Part shown: piece after piece, positions 23,041 to 34,306 of the stretch | Layout: each line of letters starts with the position of its first letter | Numbering within the stretch: the stretch's first letter is position 1 | Source: Hydractinia symbiolongicarpus | Lineage: Eukaryota > Cnidaria > Hydrozoa > Anthoathecata > Hydractiniidae | Direction: 5' to 3' | DNA: 64,000 bases | Assembly (NCBI RefSeq): GCF_029227915.1 | Contig: NC_079889.1 | Span: 5,518,001 to 5,582,000 of the forward strand | The notes under the pieces: model-generated | Database searches by the model: none | Seen by the model: only the letters and a program-made list of their open reading frames with translations | Told to the model about the DNA's origin: nothing | Program-made: the position numbers and the translations under genes

Positions 23041-24314
23041 ATACCTGGATCCGATAACTCATTTAAGATTTTCTAAGATTACACAATGCCCTGGAATCGA
23101 TAAACAAGCATAAGTATGCATAAGACACTAATGAGTATATATATTAGCAACATATGTTCACCGACTTGAAGAACTTGTTATTTTAGGAACTTTGGAGTCA
23201 AATGATAGGAGAAAGTTAATAAATGTGTAACAAAATGCATGCATATATGCAAATGTTTTGGGTATGCTTTGCAGTGTGCTTTAGCACTTGTGCACACATT
23301 AGGGAACTGGTTCTAATTATAGGCGAATTATTATTTAGTTTAGATTTTTTTATATAGTTTTAACTATTAAAGAGGTGACTTTAGTTCTTGGAAATTGAAG
23401 CAGGTTTTTTATACTAAAGGACGAAGCTTTCATTTTAAGAAATTCAATGAAAGGTCTATGGATTTACCTGTTTGCATGTTACACAATATGACCTTAAGGT
23501 TTTCTAAGCTGAAAAGAAAAAAAGCATTATGGAATTTCTATAAGAATTCAACTAAAAAATGGATGAAAAAAAAATTGGCATGATTGATCCATTTTACATG
23601 TTATTGCCTGTCTTTTTAGACGAAACATTGCCTTGCTAGACAAACGGCCACGATAATTTTGGTTTCTGTATAATTTAGCGAGACTTTATTAGCAAATGAT
23701 TTTCTCGAACTCTATAGGACAATACACATGAATTTAAAATGCGTAACCGTTTATCCTGCAAGGGGTTTTCGTGTCACAATCGACATACGCGCTTGCAGCA
23801 TCGGTGTGAGTGATAATAGAAAACAATAAATGATATGAACACCACTACAAATATGTGAACATTCTTGTATTGATGAGATTTTATAGACAAATTGACCCAG
23901 GTCAACGACAAGTTTTAAAGAAGAAGTAGACGATCGTTTGTTAAAAACATATACGGAAACCAGTTAGTCCCACCTTGCAATATTCCATCAAAAGGAACCT
24001 TCGAATCCTCGTCCTATCATTTATTTTTCGTATTACTTTGTAATCATTCTGTAAACTTTTTTATCATTGTTTTTCGATATCGTTCTTTTATGTGGATTTG
24101 ATTTCGATTATTGGCTATATGTTTGATAATACCCGCTAAAATATCTTCCATGTTCAAAATTTCGTTCACGTTAAATATAGAAACACTGTAACTGAATTAG
24201 TGGTATCTAATTCATTGTTTGGATTCTTTCTTGGTACAGGATACATTCTGGTTTGGAATGACAGGGATTTTCATTAATTGGTACCCGCATGTAAACTTCG
24301 TTCTATCTTTTCGA

Positions 24315-27300
24315 TTATGCTTTCTTGAGAAAACAAATCACGAAAATAATTCCTCCGACGAAGATGAATGGGATGACTGAACAAACCCAAGCAACTAACA
24401 AACACCAGCCATGTCCGTACGTGTAATTGACGCGCTTATTTTCATCGTACCAAGTTCTCTGAATTCTCTTTTCCGCATATAAACATGCTGACAACGTAAT
24501 AAATCCTAAAAAAATAAGAACTATATGGACCTTTAATATTATGCCAGCCTAAATTAAATAAAAATAGATAGTAGCTTTATTTGATGGTGATCTAAGTACA
24601 CCATGTATTGACATGCATTGATACACTCCGTAGACTTCATAGATTCTGAACATGACACACCCGAGAGTTACCAAAACTACACCGTAAATGAAAGTCTGTT
24701 TTGGACCATTATGATCGGGAAAATTAAACATTTTACATCTGGTTAGAAAACTTGGTTATCAATGTATTATTGACTGACAATTACTCTGCTAGAGCAGACA
24801 AAGATCTAGGCTGTCATATATGGACCAAAAAAAGCCACTGAGTTCAAATAAAATAAATTATTTGTAAAACGCAAGTTGCTTCGGTTTGATTGAAATATTT
24901 ATGCGTTGTTAAACGCAAAGGCCTAAAAGAAACGGATTAAATAGTATAACTGCGATTTCTGGAATCTAATTGGTTGATTAAATTCAAACAGAAAGTTAAT
25001 ATCACTTCAAATTCTCCTGGCGACAAAGATGAAAAAAAATATTAACCAGCAAAATAGCCGATCAAATTAAAGTATTTTTCTTGTTCTATTGCGTTCCGAT
25101 CTTAACTGTTTTATTTTTGGGTGAAAATTATTCTATTAAAAAAAAAGTTGACCAACCTGTCATGACAGATGCTGCAATGGTAAAGAAGGCTGCTTTCCTC
25201 CATTTATTTACTTCATAATCTCGTCTCTGTATCATTCCAATAAAGCCCAAGCATGAAATAAGGTATCCAACTGAACCAATAATTATCAGTAGTAGAACAA
25301 TATCGAAATCTAAATGCAAGAAAATTGTTTTCTATCTTAGCATGTGGCGATACATATATTATAATAATAGACAACAGTATAGCAGTTATAGAGTGTTTAA
25401 TGTTTCAATATATAAATTTCATCAATTTTATGTCATTTCAAGCAAAGTGGGGAAATTAAATGTTTCAAAGTAATTAGTACTTGTTACTGTGGAAAGTTTA
25501 TCATTTCTTGAACATGATAGTTTAGTAGGCGACGTTTCGGGAGATCCTTCTCCTATCATCGGGCAAAGTAAAATGATGTTACGTATGTATTTATATAATT
25601 GCAGAGGATCGAAATTCATAAAAATTAACCAATCAGAAACGAGCTGATAATTACAGTTAATTACGGTAATTAACATTTTCGGACCTAGATGTAGGTATCT
25701 ACTTCTTCTGTAGGGCTGGTAACCAAATCTCAGAAAGTTGATACGAGATGCTGTTTATGTGTTTGTTACGTTCTACACTGTTGATGGTTTCCTTAATCTT
25801 CCTGGCCGTTGTTCTGGATTCTCTGTCAATGATTTTCTTCTCATCCCAATTAAACTGATGACTTCTGCTCCAGCTGTGGTCCGCAATTTCGTTTTTCTTC
25901 ACATCTCTGTTTCTCACTGCGCGCATATGTTCTTGTACTCGTTGCTTAAACTTTCTTTTTGTTTCACCTATATACACTGCATCACAATCTTTGCACGGGA
26001 TTTCGTAAACAACATTGCTTTGTTCTTCCAGGTTTATTTTGTCTTTTGGTTTAGACAAAGTGCTCTTTAGAGTTAAGAATTTGATCTTGTGTTGCCTTAA
26101 AACTCGACGAAGGATCTCGCTGGTACCTGGTACGAAGGGTAGGAATGCTGCTGCGATAAATTCCTCTGATGTTTCCTTGCTGTCTCCGTTGCATCTTCTC
26201 TTTATTTTATTTTCTACTTGCGTGATGACTTTATGACTGTATCCATTTCCGATTAATGCATTTCTTACACGTCGAATTTCTATTTTCCTCTCCTGTTTGT
26301 CACTGACTACGCTGTTGGCACGATTCAGTAATGCAGATATGACACTTTCTTTGCAAGATTTCTGATGTCTTAATTCGACGTTAAGGTACTGGTCAGTGTG
26401 TGTTGGTTTACGATACACGGAAACTGAAATGGAACCATTCTTGCGTTTGACCAAAGTGTCCAGGAAAGCGATACTTCCATCGTGTTCAAGCTCAACAGTG
26501 AATTTGATTTGTCGATGTAGGCCGATGATGTGTTCATGGAACTCTTCTAGATGAGATCTTTTAATTATGGCGAATACTTCGTCAACAAATCTTCTCCAAT
26601 CCTTTGGACGTCTGTCTGATGTGACTAATGCTGTTGTCTCGTGTGCTTGCATGTATATTTCTGTGACTACTGATGATGCAGGGCCTCCCATGGCAACTCC
26701 GTCTGTTTGAGTGTAGAAGTTCTTTTTAAACAGATACCATGTTTTGGTTAGAACAAGTTCGACCAAACGCAGAAAATCCGGTACTGGAATCTTTGTCTTT
26801 TCACCGAATGCAGCATTGTTTTCGATTAGGTCTTTAATGATGTTTAAGGTGTCTTTTATGGGAACATTTGTGTAGAGGGATGTGACATCAAATGATACCA
26901 TGCATTCGTCGTCTGCTATGAAAAACGAAATTGCGGACCACAGCTGGAGCAGAAGTCATCAGTTTAATTAGGATGAGAAGAAAATCATTGACAGAGAATC
27001 CAGAACAACGGCCAGGAAGATTAAAGAAACCATCAAAAGTGTAGAACGTAACAAACACATAAACAGCATCTCGTATCAACTTTAGAGATTTGGTTACCAG
27101 CCCTACAGAAGAAGTAGATACCTACATCTAGGTCCGAAAATGTTAATCACCGTAATTAACAGTAATTATCAGCTCGTTTCTGATTGGTTATATTTTTTGA
27201 ATTTCGATCCTCTGCAATTATATATATACATGCGCCACATCATTTTACTTTGCCCGATGATGGGAGAAGGATCTCCCGAAACGTCGCCTACTAAACTATC

Positions 27301-28186
27301 ATGTTCAAGAAATGATAAACTTTCCACAGTAATATGAATACTGAACAGACAAACCGAAATAATATCTTCAATAATTAATACTTTTGTGAGGGCGTTTTAT
27401 CTGGTGTACTGGTGTGATATATATTCACTACATTTTTAGGAGGAATTTTACCAATTAATAAAAAGTGTAACATACCTCTTTGTGTTATGGTCACTGGAAA
27501 CAGATGACCTAAAACGAGTCTGTTATCTTGGAATGCAAGTACGTTTTGATAGTTCTCACATTTTTGTATTCCTTTCACATCTAACATAACAAAGGAAAAA
27601 TAATTAGAATATAATATAGACTGTCTATGCTTCTTTTAAGGTGGATTGTTCTCGTCATCTGACAAGGGATACAAAATTACTAGCTATTTATTACAAAAAG
27701 ATAAAAACATGTATTGGGCATCACGTCCATAACTTTCTTCATTTTCAACACATAGTACAGTTTAAAAAATTTTTAATGAATGAATGATGAAATTTTAATT
27801 TTAACCAGAAAATTTTTCACTAAACCGTATAAATTAAAAAATTTAAAACATTTCAAAAACAAAATAGATATTAGGAAACATGGAGAATTTAATCAAATTA
27901 TTAAAATTGTTCTACAACATCAATCAACATTCCGGAGCAACAAGAAAGTTCTAGCAGCCCTCTCAATGAAACAGAATAGAAAGAACTTACAAAAATTAAT
28001 ACAAATTTTCCACAGACCAATTTTATTTGTTGCAAGCTCTTTGAAGTGTACTGTTGTTAAGTTGATACGTTGAGTCCACCATGATGATGAGGCGAGTGAA
28101 ATGAGAATAGAGACGAAGCCAATCAGGTTGCAAAGAAGAAGTACACTGTGCATGAACAAAATAATTCCACTTTTTTTATTGCCCAT
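24315..28186 (-). CDS. Claudin-like four-transmembrane protein
   Basis: CDS complement(join(24315..24505, 25157..25309, 27476..27580, 27991..28186)), 214 residues, the usual claudin-family length. All introns are GT-AG and all are phase 1. Membrane spans lie at about 8-31, 104-126, 141-161 and 186-211. The first extracellular loop has the family signature: tryptophans at 36-37, GLW at 57-59, C62 and C73 (W-x2-C-x10-C). Claudin-family proteins (claudins, PMP22/EMP, related septate-junction proteins) form or regulate cell contacts at the plasma membrane. The C-terminal tail is only a few residues (LKKA) and shows no PDZ-binding motif. Intron 2 is enlarged by an inverted Penelope-like pair. An acceptor-like TTTATTTAG ends 4 nt before the ATG. 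The exact subfamily is not determined. Confidence 0.88.
25531..25563 (-). ncRNA. Hammerhead-ribozyme-like motif, copy 1
   Basis: On the minus strand CCGATGA is followed by a stem-loop (GGAG..CTCC) and CGAAACG, the core layout of a type found in Penelope-like elements. The core position normally U in CUGAUGA is C, so catalytic activity is doubtful. Confidence 0.4.
25699..26901 (-). pseudogene. Penelope-like RT plus GIY-YIG endonuclease, 5'-truncated
   Basis: A 400-residue open frame. RT palm sequence starts at VSFDVTSLYTNVP, passes VAMGGPASSVV, and reaches the catalytic box as RFVDEVF, where the second Asp of the usual xVDD is Glu. The C-terminal part has the GIY-YIG nuclease form seen in Penelope-like elements: VVYEIPCKDC, then AVYIGETKRKFKQR and EH. 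The frame is open throughout, but the RT fingers are missing and the active site is changed, so it is probably not functional. These elements copy themselves by target-primed reverse transcription using the endonuclease nick. Confidence 0.88.
26918..27335 (+). mobile_element. Penelope-like element, inverted 3' fragment (+)
   Basis: The plus strand here repeats the last part of the GIY-YIG coding region (from KNEIADHSWSR onward, with a lost segment near the stop) and the full 3' region, in opposite orientation to 25480-26917. The two copies meet at their truncated 5' sides, giving an inverted dimer with arms of roughly 420 bp. Confidence 0.85.
27253..27286 (+). ncRNA. Hammerhead-ribozyme-like motif, copy 2
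   Basis: CCGATGA, stem-loop GGGAG-AAGGAT-CTCCC, then GAAACG. It has the same C in the CUGAUGA box as copy 1, so the change is likely shared by the family rather than a local mutation. Confidence 0.4.
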
Positions 28187-28200
28187 CAATCTAAATAAAA
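28187..28200 (-). promoter_or_regulatory. Splice-acceptor-like site before the claudin-like ATG
   Basis: Minus strand TTTTATTTAG followed by ATTG and the start codon. It fits a 5' UTR intron or a trans-splice site. Confidence 0.45.
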
Positions 28201-29004
28201 AAATTGTTAATTTTGACTATTCTTTCGAGAGCATTTTAGGAACTTTGTTATTTATGCGATTCAACCGCAAGAGGCATCTAAATTACACGCTCTTCGCCTC
28301 TCCCGCGTAACAACGTGTAATAACGTCTGAACAAGAACATTTGACTCTTAGACATTGAAATTACATAGAGAACACCATAAAAAGTCAGTTAGTGCAAAAA
28401 TAAAATCTAAATTCTGCTGATTGTTGATGACGATGTTACCCTTTAAATGGCGTATGGCTACATGGCGTAATAAAAGATTTAAAAATAGGCGAATCAAACG
28501 CAACAAAAATAACTTTATTTGGTTATTCTTTTTTTATAAATTGAGTCAAGAGTAAATCCAACCTCTGACATGTTGATTAAGATTTTTAAGAAAGCGCTCT
28601 GCACAAGAATAAAAAAAACAACAAAAAAACATAAACTTTTCAAATAATAAAACTTATGTAAATACAATATTGTCCAGATAAAGACAATAAATTATACGAC
28701 AAATAAATTCTTAGCAACGATTCTTTAAAACATAGCGAAATACACATTATGAAAATTGGTTTGTTTGTTTTTTCGTTTGTTAGCTTGTTCGTTTGTTTGT
28801 TGAAAAGTAAAATTTAAGTTTCCCTCATCCACTCTCTACATTCTTGATCGCTAAGGGAACTCTACAAATGTAACAAAATATTCACGTATTGTAATATAAA
28901 AAACACTTTAACATGCTTCCTTTCAAGTCATCTTAAAATCGTTGAGGTTTAAAAACTTTTTTTTAAAAAAAACAACAACACCAATAGCTACTTTTCAATC
29001 TTAA

Positions 29005-29274
29005 CTAAGCGCAACGCCTCAATAAAAACAGATAAAAGATCTTGTCTTCTTCCATAAGTTCAATCCAGTGAAATAAGAAATTACAATGACTTGAATCCAG
29101 TGGTCCAAAAATGTTCTTATCCTTGCTGCCGCTAACGAAAGGTAAACTAACACATCGCACTACTCCGTATTGTGATTTAACAGTGTTGAAGGATTGCTCA
29201 AAGAAATAAAGTTTGATGTTGTTGGGAAATTGAATGTCTTTTCGCTTTGCTGTTATGCATATGTAAACAAACAT
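29005..29274 (-). CDS. Unrecognised ORF, possible terminal exon
   Basis: An 89-codon minus-strand frame with mixed, protein-like composition, ending RRCA at a TAG. An acceptor-like CATAACAG lies at its 5' side (about 29247), so the true start may be a splice site rather than the ATG at 29274. No known domain, signal peptide or membrane span. Could be the last exon of a gene whose other parts lie at 29520-29751 or elsewhere. Confidence 0.22.
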   Translation of the reverse strand: MFVYICITAKRKDIQFPNNIKLYFFEQSFNTVKSQYGVVRCVSLPFVSGSKDKNIFGPLDSSHCNFLFHWIELMEEDKIFYLFLLRRCA

Positions 29275-29519
29275 TATTAAGAATTATTCTGTTCTTCATT
29301 TGGATTTGTCAAAAAGCCGTAATACTTCAACTTCTTGATCTGGGCTATAGCGCATTGATTTGCTTTTTGCATATGCATTGGGCAATATGTGTCGACGTTT
29401 TTTGCGCTACAACGACAAAAAACGCTGAATGGAAAACAGCCTAAAGACTTTGAAGACTTTGAAGCAAATTTGAGCAATTTGGCAAATAAAGATCCTTATA
29501 AAATAAAATTTGGACCTAC

Positions 29520-29751
29520 TTAAACAAGATAAAATTCTTTCCTTTCTACAAAAATGATATTATCAACCTGGATATCCATCTTAACTATAAATCTATGTTT
29601 ACAATCAGTGCAGCTTATTATCATGTCAGGAATGTTTGTGGACAGATTTCGAAATTTCGTCCTATAAACAAATGTAGTATTCTTTATCATAAACACATTT
29701 AAAACTTTGTTTGCTAGCGAAATTAACACAGGATCTTTAGACTGTTCATAA
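29520..29751 (-). CDS. Unrecognised ORF, possible internal exon
   Basis: On the minus strand a TTAACTTTTAG acceptor-like site is followed by about 76 open codons starting GYEQSKDPVLIS, with balanced composition and a CTDC pair. The frame ends at a TAA near a GTAGGT donor-like site. No family is recognised and no neighbouring exon joins with certainty. Confidence 0.22.
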
Positions 29752-30360
29752 CCCTAAAAGTTAATAACTATTTTCATGTTAAAATGGTGAATTTTTGAAA
29801 CATAATGTGAATTCTGGGGTAATGCAGGTATAAAAGTAGCTAAAGCCTGACCTGCAGAGTATAGTGACAAAAGGTTGTAACTAAGTAGAGCATTAAATAA
29901 TGTGTTAATAATTCGACGCAAACACCACCGTCAATTTTAAAGTATACGCATGTGACTTTGCGTTGAAATTTAATTGCAGCTAATCGGCCTCCTAAATATT
30001 TTGAAATTCTAACCATATTTTTTAAAACATTTTTACTTGACTTGTTAATAAATAAAGTACACAACATACTCTTCACAGGGTTTTAGCTGCATCTGTAGAC
30101 CAAGATTTTTTGAAAACTTGTATCAGGGTACGATTATCAACTGTTAACTTTAAACTTTAAACAGATTGAAGTGTATGTAAGTTTTTGGTTTAATCAGCCG
30201 TGATGGTATAAAGTGACTGCTTTTTTGTGATTGGTTTATAACTTGTCAGGTTTGCCTTGCGACAAATAAGTAGATTCAACATAGCATCACCATTTAAATC
30301 GCTTATTAATACACGCTTTTCGAATTGAATGTTTTAAAAATTTTAGAATTTTGATATTTC

Positions 30361-30690
30361 GACTTTAGGATCATATTCAACATCATTGAATTGGTGTGTG
30401 TATAAATTTTATAGTAAAAGTCTTCTAAATTTTCAACTTACTAATAAGCTTCTGTTTCAAGTAGAGCTCAATTAGCATAAAATTAGCATAAAATTAAAAA
30501 GGTTGTTTGCTGGATAAATCTAAAGATTTCACATTTTATCAAGTTTCAGATGAGAATTTCAAAAATCACATTTAATTTTGTTTGACACAGTTGAGAAATA
30601 GCAGCGGTACATCAAAGTAGACTAATTTGGGGTAAAGGTGTATTACGCTTTTGAACGCTGGAACAACAAAATCGATAAACCGAACACATT
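30361..30690. repeat. Dispersed repeat, copy 2 (inverted relative to copy 1)
   Basis: The reverse complement of this block matches 6360-6725 over most of its length in long blocks (for example GATAAAATGTGAAATCTTTA). Family unknown. Confidence 0.6.
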
Positions 30691-32021
30691 GTTAAAGCTA
30701 TTTTCTGCTTAAATTGTTTTTGTAGAAAATTTTCGCTTAAAAACAAAGCGATTTGAAACGGATGAAGGATATCAATGTTGAAATGACTTTCAGTTCGGAC
30801 AGTTTTGGACAAACTTTCAGTTTGGACCGAAATGGAAAATTCATCTATCAATTAGATTGTAAGAATTCTGTTTTTTTAGATCCAATCTGAACGTTCCATT
30901 ATTAAGCCAGAATCCACTTTTAGTTGCATTTACTTACAGGGGCAAATTTATTTTGAAATGTACTGGTAACATAGGGTGTTCGACTATAAAATGAAAAGTA
31001 AAAGATTCCCGGCAGTATTACCATGCAATAGCGGTACGTGTTTTTACCACTTCAATATCAATTAGGTATGAGTCAATGGCATACTTGCGATATGATATTA
31101 TATTAATCTTATTCAACTTGTCTAATTACTTTGTATCATTTCCTCAAAAACAACATATCATTGTTTTCAAACAACAATAATTTAAAATATCTAATTCCAC
31201 ACATGTCTACGAAGTGGTCATTATGATTCAGGGTTTTTTCCTGGTAGCTAAGTGTATTCAGTGAAAACATTGATTGAAATGTTCTTAAAATATAGAGATT
31301 GTTAAATAACGGTTCTATATTTGTCAACAAACAACACCTAATTTTAAATCACTGAAGTCAAAGTTTTTCAATTTTTTTCGCCAGTTCCTTAAGAGCTGTT
31401 TTATCCTTCTGTTTGTTTCGTTTAACTTAACAGATAATTCGATTTGGATTTGAAGTTACATGATATAAACAGCCAAGTTTGTGACCTCCTGACCTGGATT
31501 AAGGTGACTTCCAAAGAATAAAATTAGACATTATTTTTAATTCTTTTCAGATTGGAATCTACAATTATGTTGAAAAAATTAACGAAACAAATAATTATCT
31601 TTAAAGATCATACCCAGAAGTAAAGATATACAGCGTGTCAATATTTGAGCTTGTCAAGGTCCATTTGTCAAATAATAAAAGGGGACGTAGGACATGGGAG
31701 TTCTTGCCGTAGTCAACATGGCCTATTTCCTCGATTTCCTAGACCTACGCGGACCGTTGCGCTAATATTTCCAAAAATGCAGGCGCCGCATAAATTGGGA
31801 CTGGTGCACTTTCAACGCTCGTCTTCTGACCTACATATCTGCCAAAGCAGAACTCTATCAGCATTTTGGCTGCGGAAAATTCATCAATTTCACAAAATGG
31901 GTAGTAACTTCAATTTTCTCAATATTTATGAACAGCATGCAGATGCCTAATAAATATATAAAAAGGCAGTAAGTGTCATAACCATGCAGCAAAATATAGT
32001 TCTCAAAACAAAAAAGCGGCA

Positions 32022-32056
32022 GGGGAAGGTGGGGGCTGGGGGGAGAGTGGCAGGGG
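32022..32056 (+). other. G-rich patch with quadruplex potential
   Basis: Four G runs of four to six bases with loops of 5, 2 and 9 nt in otherwise AT-rich DNA. Formation of a G-quadruplex is possible but the last loop is long. Confidence 0.3.
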
Positions 32057-33111
32057 CCAGAATTCGTAAATGAATTTGCTTACATTTACATCAAGTGCTT
32101 AAACAAAAGGTTTTGGCTATTCAGTAACAATTTCATTCTTAGCGCACCAGAGATCTTAAAAAGAATGTAAACATTACCTGTAAATTTATTTTTTGCTTTA
32201 AGAGCATAATGGCTACGAAGGAAAAGAATTTAACTAGCTACCTGAATTAGCGCCATGGTTGTCTTTCACGGGCATTGCTCATACAGAGCCACACCATACT
32301 TTTTGATTCAAAACAACTCTTTTTAGTAATGACTTTATCATGAGCAATTTGTCGACGCTACTATACTTACATCATTTACAGACGTAATTGTACACATTAT
32401 CCAATTGTTTCAACAACCAATCAAAATTCTCATGAAAAATATTGCCCGTTTATCTTACCCCTTGCACACCAGAACTGATTTCATAAAATTGAAGGTTTAG
32501 TTAGGTGTCCTGAAATTGAAAAGGTACGCCATTGCGATGTGCAAAACATACCAAGAAATTTCCTGTCGTTTCATCATAGATTTTTTCCCTACATGATATT
32601 AAAGTATAGTTGAAAGTAAAGCTGTGGCTTGATATCTTATCCTAATGACTTATAAACTATAGACTTTTATCCTTGTTTAAAGAACTCGAGATATTTGAAA
32701 AAGGTGAGTTTTGTGAGCTGCTTTGTCTCTTTTGAGGGAGTCTATAAATTTATGACCATTGTGTTGCTTTAACAAAGCTTCTTGAAGGTAATTACTAGCA
32801 TACTTCGTTTTAAGAGATTGTTGATACAGTATGAATTGATCTATTTCATTTTACTCCCAAAACAAAAGCTTAAATCAATTATTTTAAAACACTTCATTTA
32901 GAAATTTCACAGCTTTCAAATTTCACCAGAGTTTGTTCACTTTTTTTGTTTGGATTTTATCCGGTCGCTACAGAAAAATAGCGCCCGCTAACGTGATCGA
33001 TATAAGCCAATAAAGACGTCAGATATAAAGAAGTCATTACACTGCCAGATACTAAATGCAGTTATTTACTCACTTCACAATGTTTATCATAACAACAATC
33101 CATAGCGAAAA

Positions 33112-33158
33112 CCACGTGTGGCGTGTATTAAACTATAATAAGGCACGCCACAACGTGG
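33112..33158. repeat. Short hairpin
   Basis: CCACGTGTGGCGTGT faces GGCACGCCACAACGTGG around a 15-nt spacer. The stem is strong for this AT-rich setting. It is too small to classify. Confidence 0.45.
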
Positions 33159-33977
33159 AAACGTAAACATTGCATTCTACATATTCTTTATTACACATTA
33201 GATCATATTTCTATATTTTAAGTTATGGTTTTTCGAACATTGTGTGTCAAGAATTTTTGGGCAAACACAATTTAAAGAAGTTTGTACTGATTAACAGAGG
33301 CATTATATTTTCTGTTTATAACATCTCAAGTCTATAAATGGGGAGAGGGTCAAAGTATCAGATATGTTTGCAACTTTGGGAAACATGAAAAAATCATATC
33401 TACAAAATCACTCACCTAATTAAGTCATAGTAACATTCCTGAAACGTTTTAAAGCGATTGAAGTTAATATGTAACACATGTTCACCTAAAATCAACTATT
33501 TCGAGTAAGTAAAAATTGTCAACAAAGTCTTTTTAATATGGTTATTACCAATGACGAGTTTGAACAATTATTGTATATTTCAAGCAGAAACAATTTGTTT
33601 AATTGTCCGTTGTTGCGCTCTATTAATGAGATATCACAGTTGCTACGCAGCATGCTTTCACATTTATCAAAAGGAAATGCATTTTTAAATAAAAAGAAGT
33701 ATTAGAAATTGATTATATAGGAAGATTAAAAAAGTTATTAACGACTTTTTAACCGAATTTTCTCTACCATGCCTCATCCATCGCGGATATATGCCATATT
33801 AATATTTTGATATATAATTACGAAAATAATTTTTTTAAAACGCTATTGCAGTGCGAAAATAACAGATAAAACGATAACTGAAACTGCGATTTTTCTCTTG
33901 TCATTCAATTACTTTTCCAAATAAGCTTACTGATCCGAACCCATCCTTCAACTCCATTGCATCTAGAAGCCATGCCC

Positions 33978-33985
33978 TATAAAAG
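33978..33985 (+). promoter_or_regulatory. TATA box
   Basis: TATAAAAG in a locally GC-richer stretch, 67-74 nt before the ATG of the small ORF at 34052, a plausible promoter distance. Confidence 0.4.
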
Positions 33986-34051
33986 AGACCTACTTACTCA
34001 ACAACGCTGCTTTCAGAGTATTCCTTCTTCAGACAGAAATACTATACTAAA

Positions 34052-34186
34052 ATGTCTACGACGACAGGTTGTCCTGCCAACAAGAACGCATCTTGCGACA
34101 CCATAAAGAGAAAAATTACTATATTTGTTGCATCATTAACTGGATATGACCCATCAGATAAATATTTTAACATCTTTACAAAATAA
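34052..34186 (+). CDS. Small ORF with TATA box and poly(A) signal
   Basis: 44 residues beginning MSTTTGCPANKNASC. Two cysteines lie near the N-terminus; there is no signal peptide or membrane span. A TATA box is 67 nt upstream and AATAAA lies about 115 nt after the stop (34301-34306), the layout of a compact single-exon gene. The short length and lack of a known family keep confidence low. It could also be the first exon of a longer gene. Confidence 0.3.
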   Translation: MSTTTGCPANKNASCDTIKRKITIFVASLTGYDPSDKYFNIFTK

Positions 34187-34300
34187 TTATGTAGGAAATA
34201 ATTAACGAAAAGAGTCTCTAACGAATGACTTGTAGGAAGGGATAATTATATGAAGCTGATGTGATTAGATAAAAAGATTCTAAAGAAGAAAACCAATGAA

Positions 34301-34306
34301 AATAAA
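34301..34306 (+). promoter_or_regulatory. Poly(A) signal
   Basis: AATAAA downstream of the small ORF; common by chance in AT-rich DNA. Confidence 0.25.

Larger units (their letters stand above)
20408..24314. other. Intergenic, no gene seen
   Basis: About 3.9 kb of AT-rich DNA. It holds the small palindrome at 20536-20602 and a Penelope-like terminal motif near 22975, both listed. Short frames (for example 23395-23583) have no recognisable features. Confidence 0.4.
25480..26917 (-). mobile_element. Penelope-like element, 5'-truncated copy (-)
   Basis: A minus-strand retroelement copy encoding the end of RT and a GIY-YIG endonuclease, with a 3' untranslated end at about 25480-25698 containing a hammerhead-like motif. 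The 5' part of RT is missing at the junction with the opposite copy (about 26917). It lies in intron 2 of the claudin-like gene, in the same orientation as the gene. Confidence 0.85.
28201..33977. other. Long gene-poor stretch
   Basis: AT-rich DNA. It contains an imperfect (GTTT)n run near 28757-28802, uncertain exons on the minus strand (29005-29751), a dispersed repeat (30361-30690), a G-rich patch (32022-32056) and a hairpin (33112-33158), each listed. Nothing else could be supported. Confidence 0.4.

Noticed and set aside
24549-24731. 60-codon minus-strand ORF with a hydrophobic segment inside claudin intron 3
   Set aside because: It cannot be joined in frame to the flanking phase-1 exons, and the claudin fold is complete without it. 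An unrelated small gene is not excluded but has no support.
31645-31950. 101-codon plus-strand ORF
   Set aside because: No recognisable domain, no supporting promoter or splice signal, and uneven composition.
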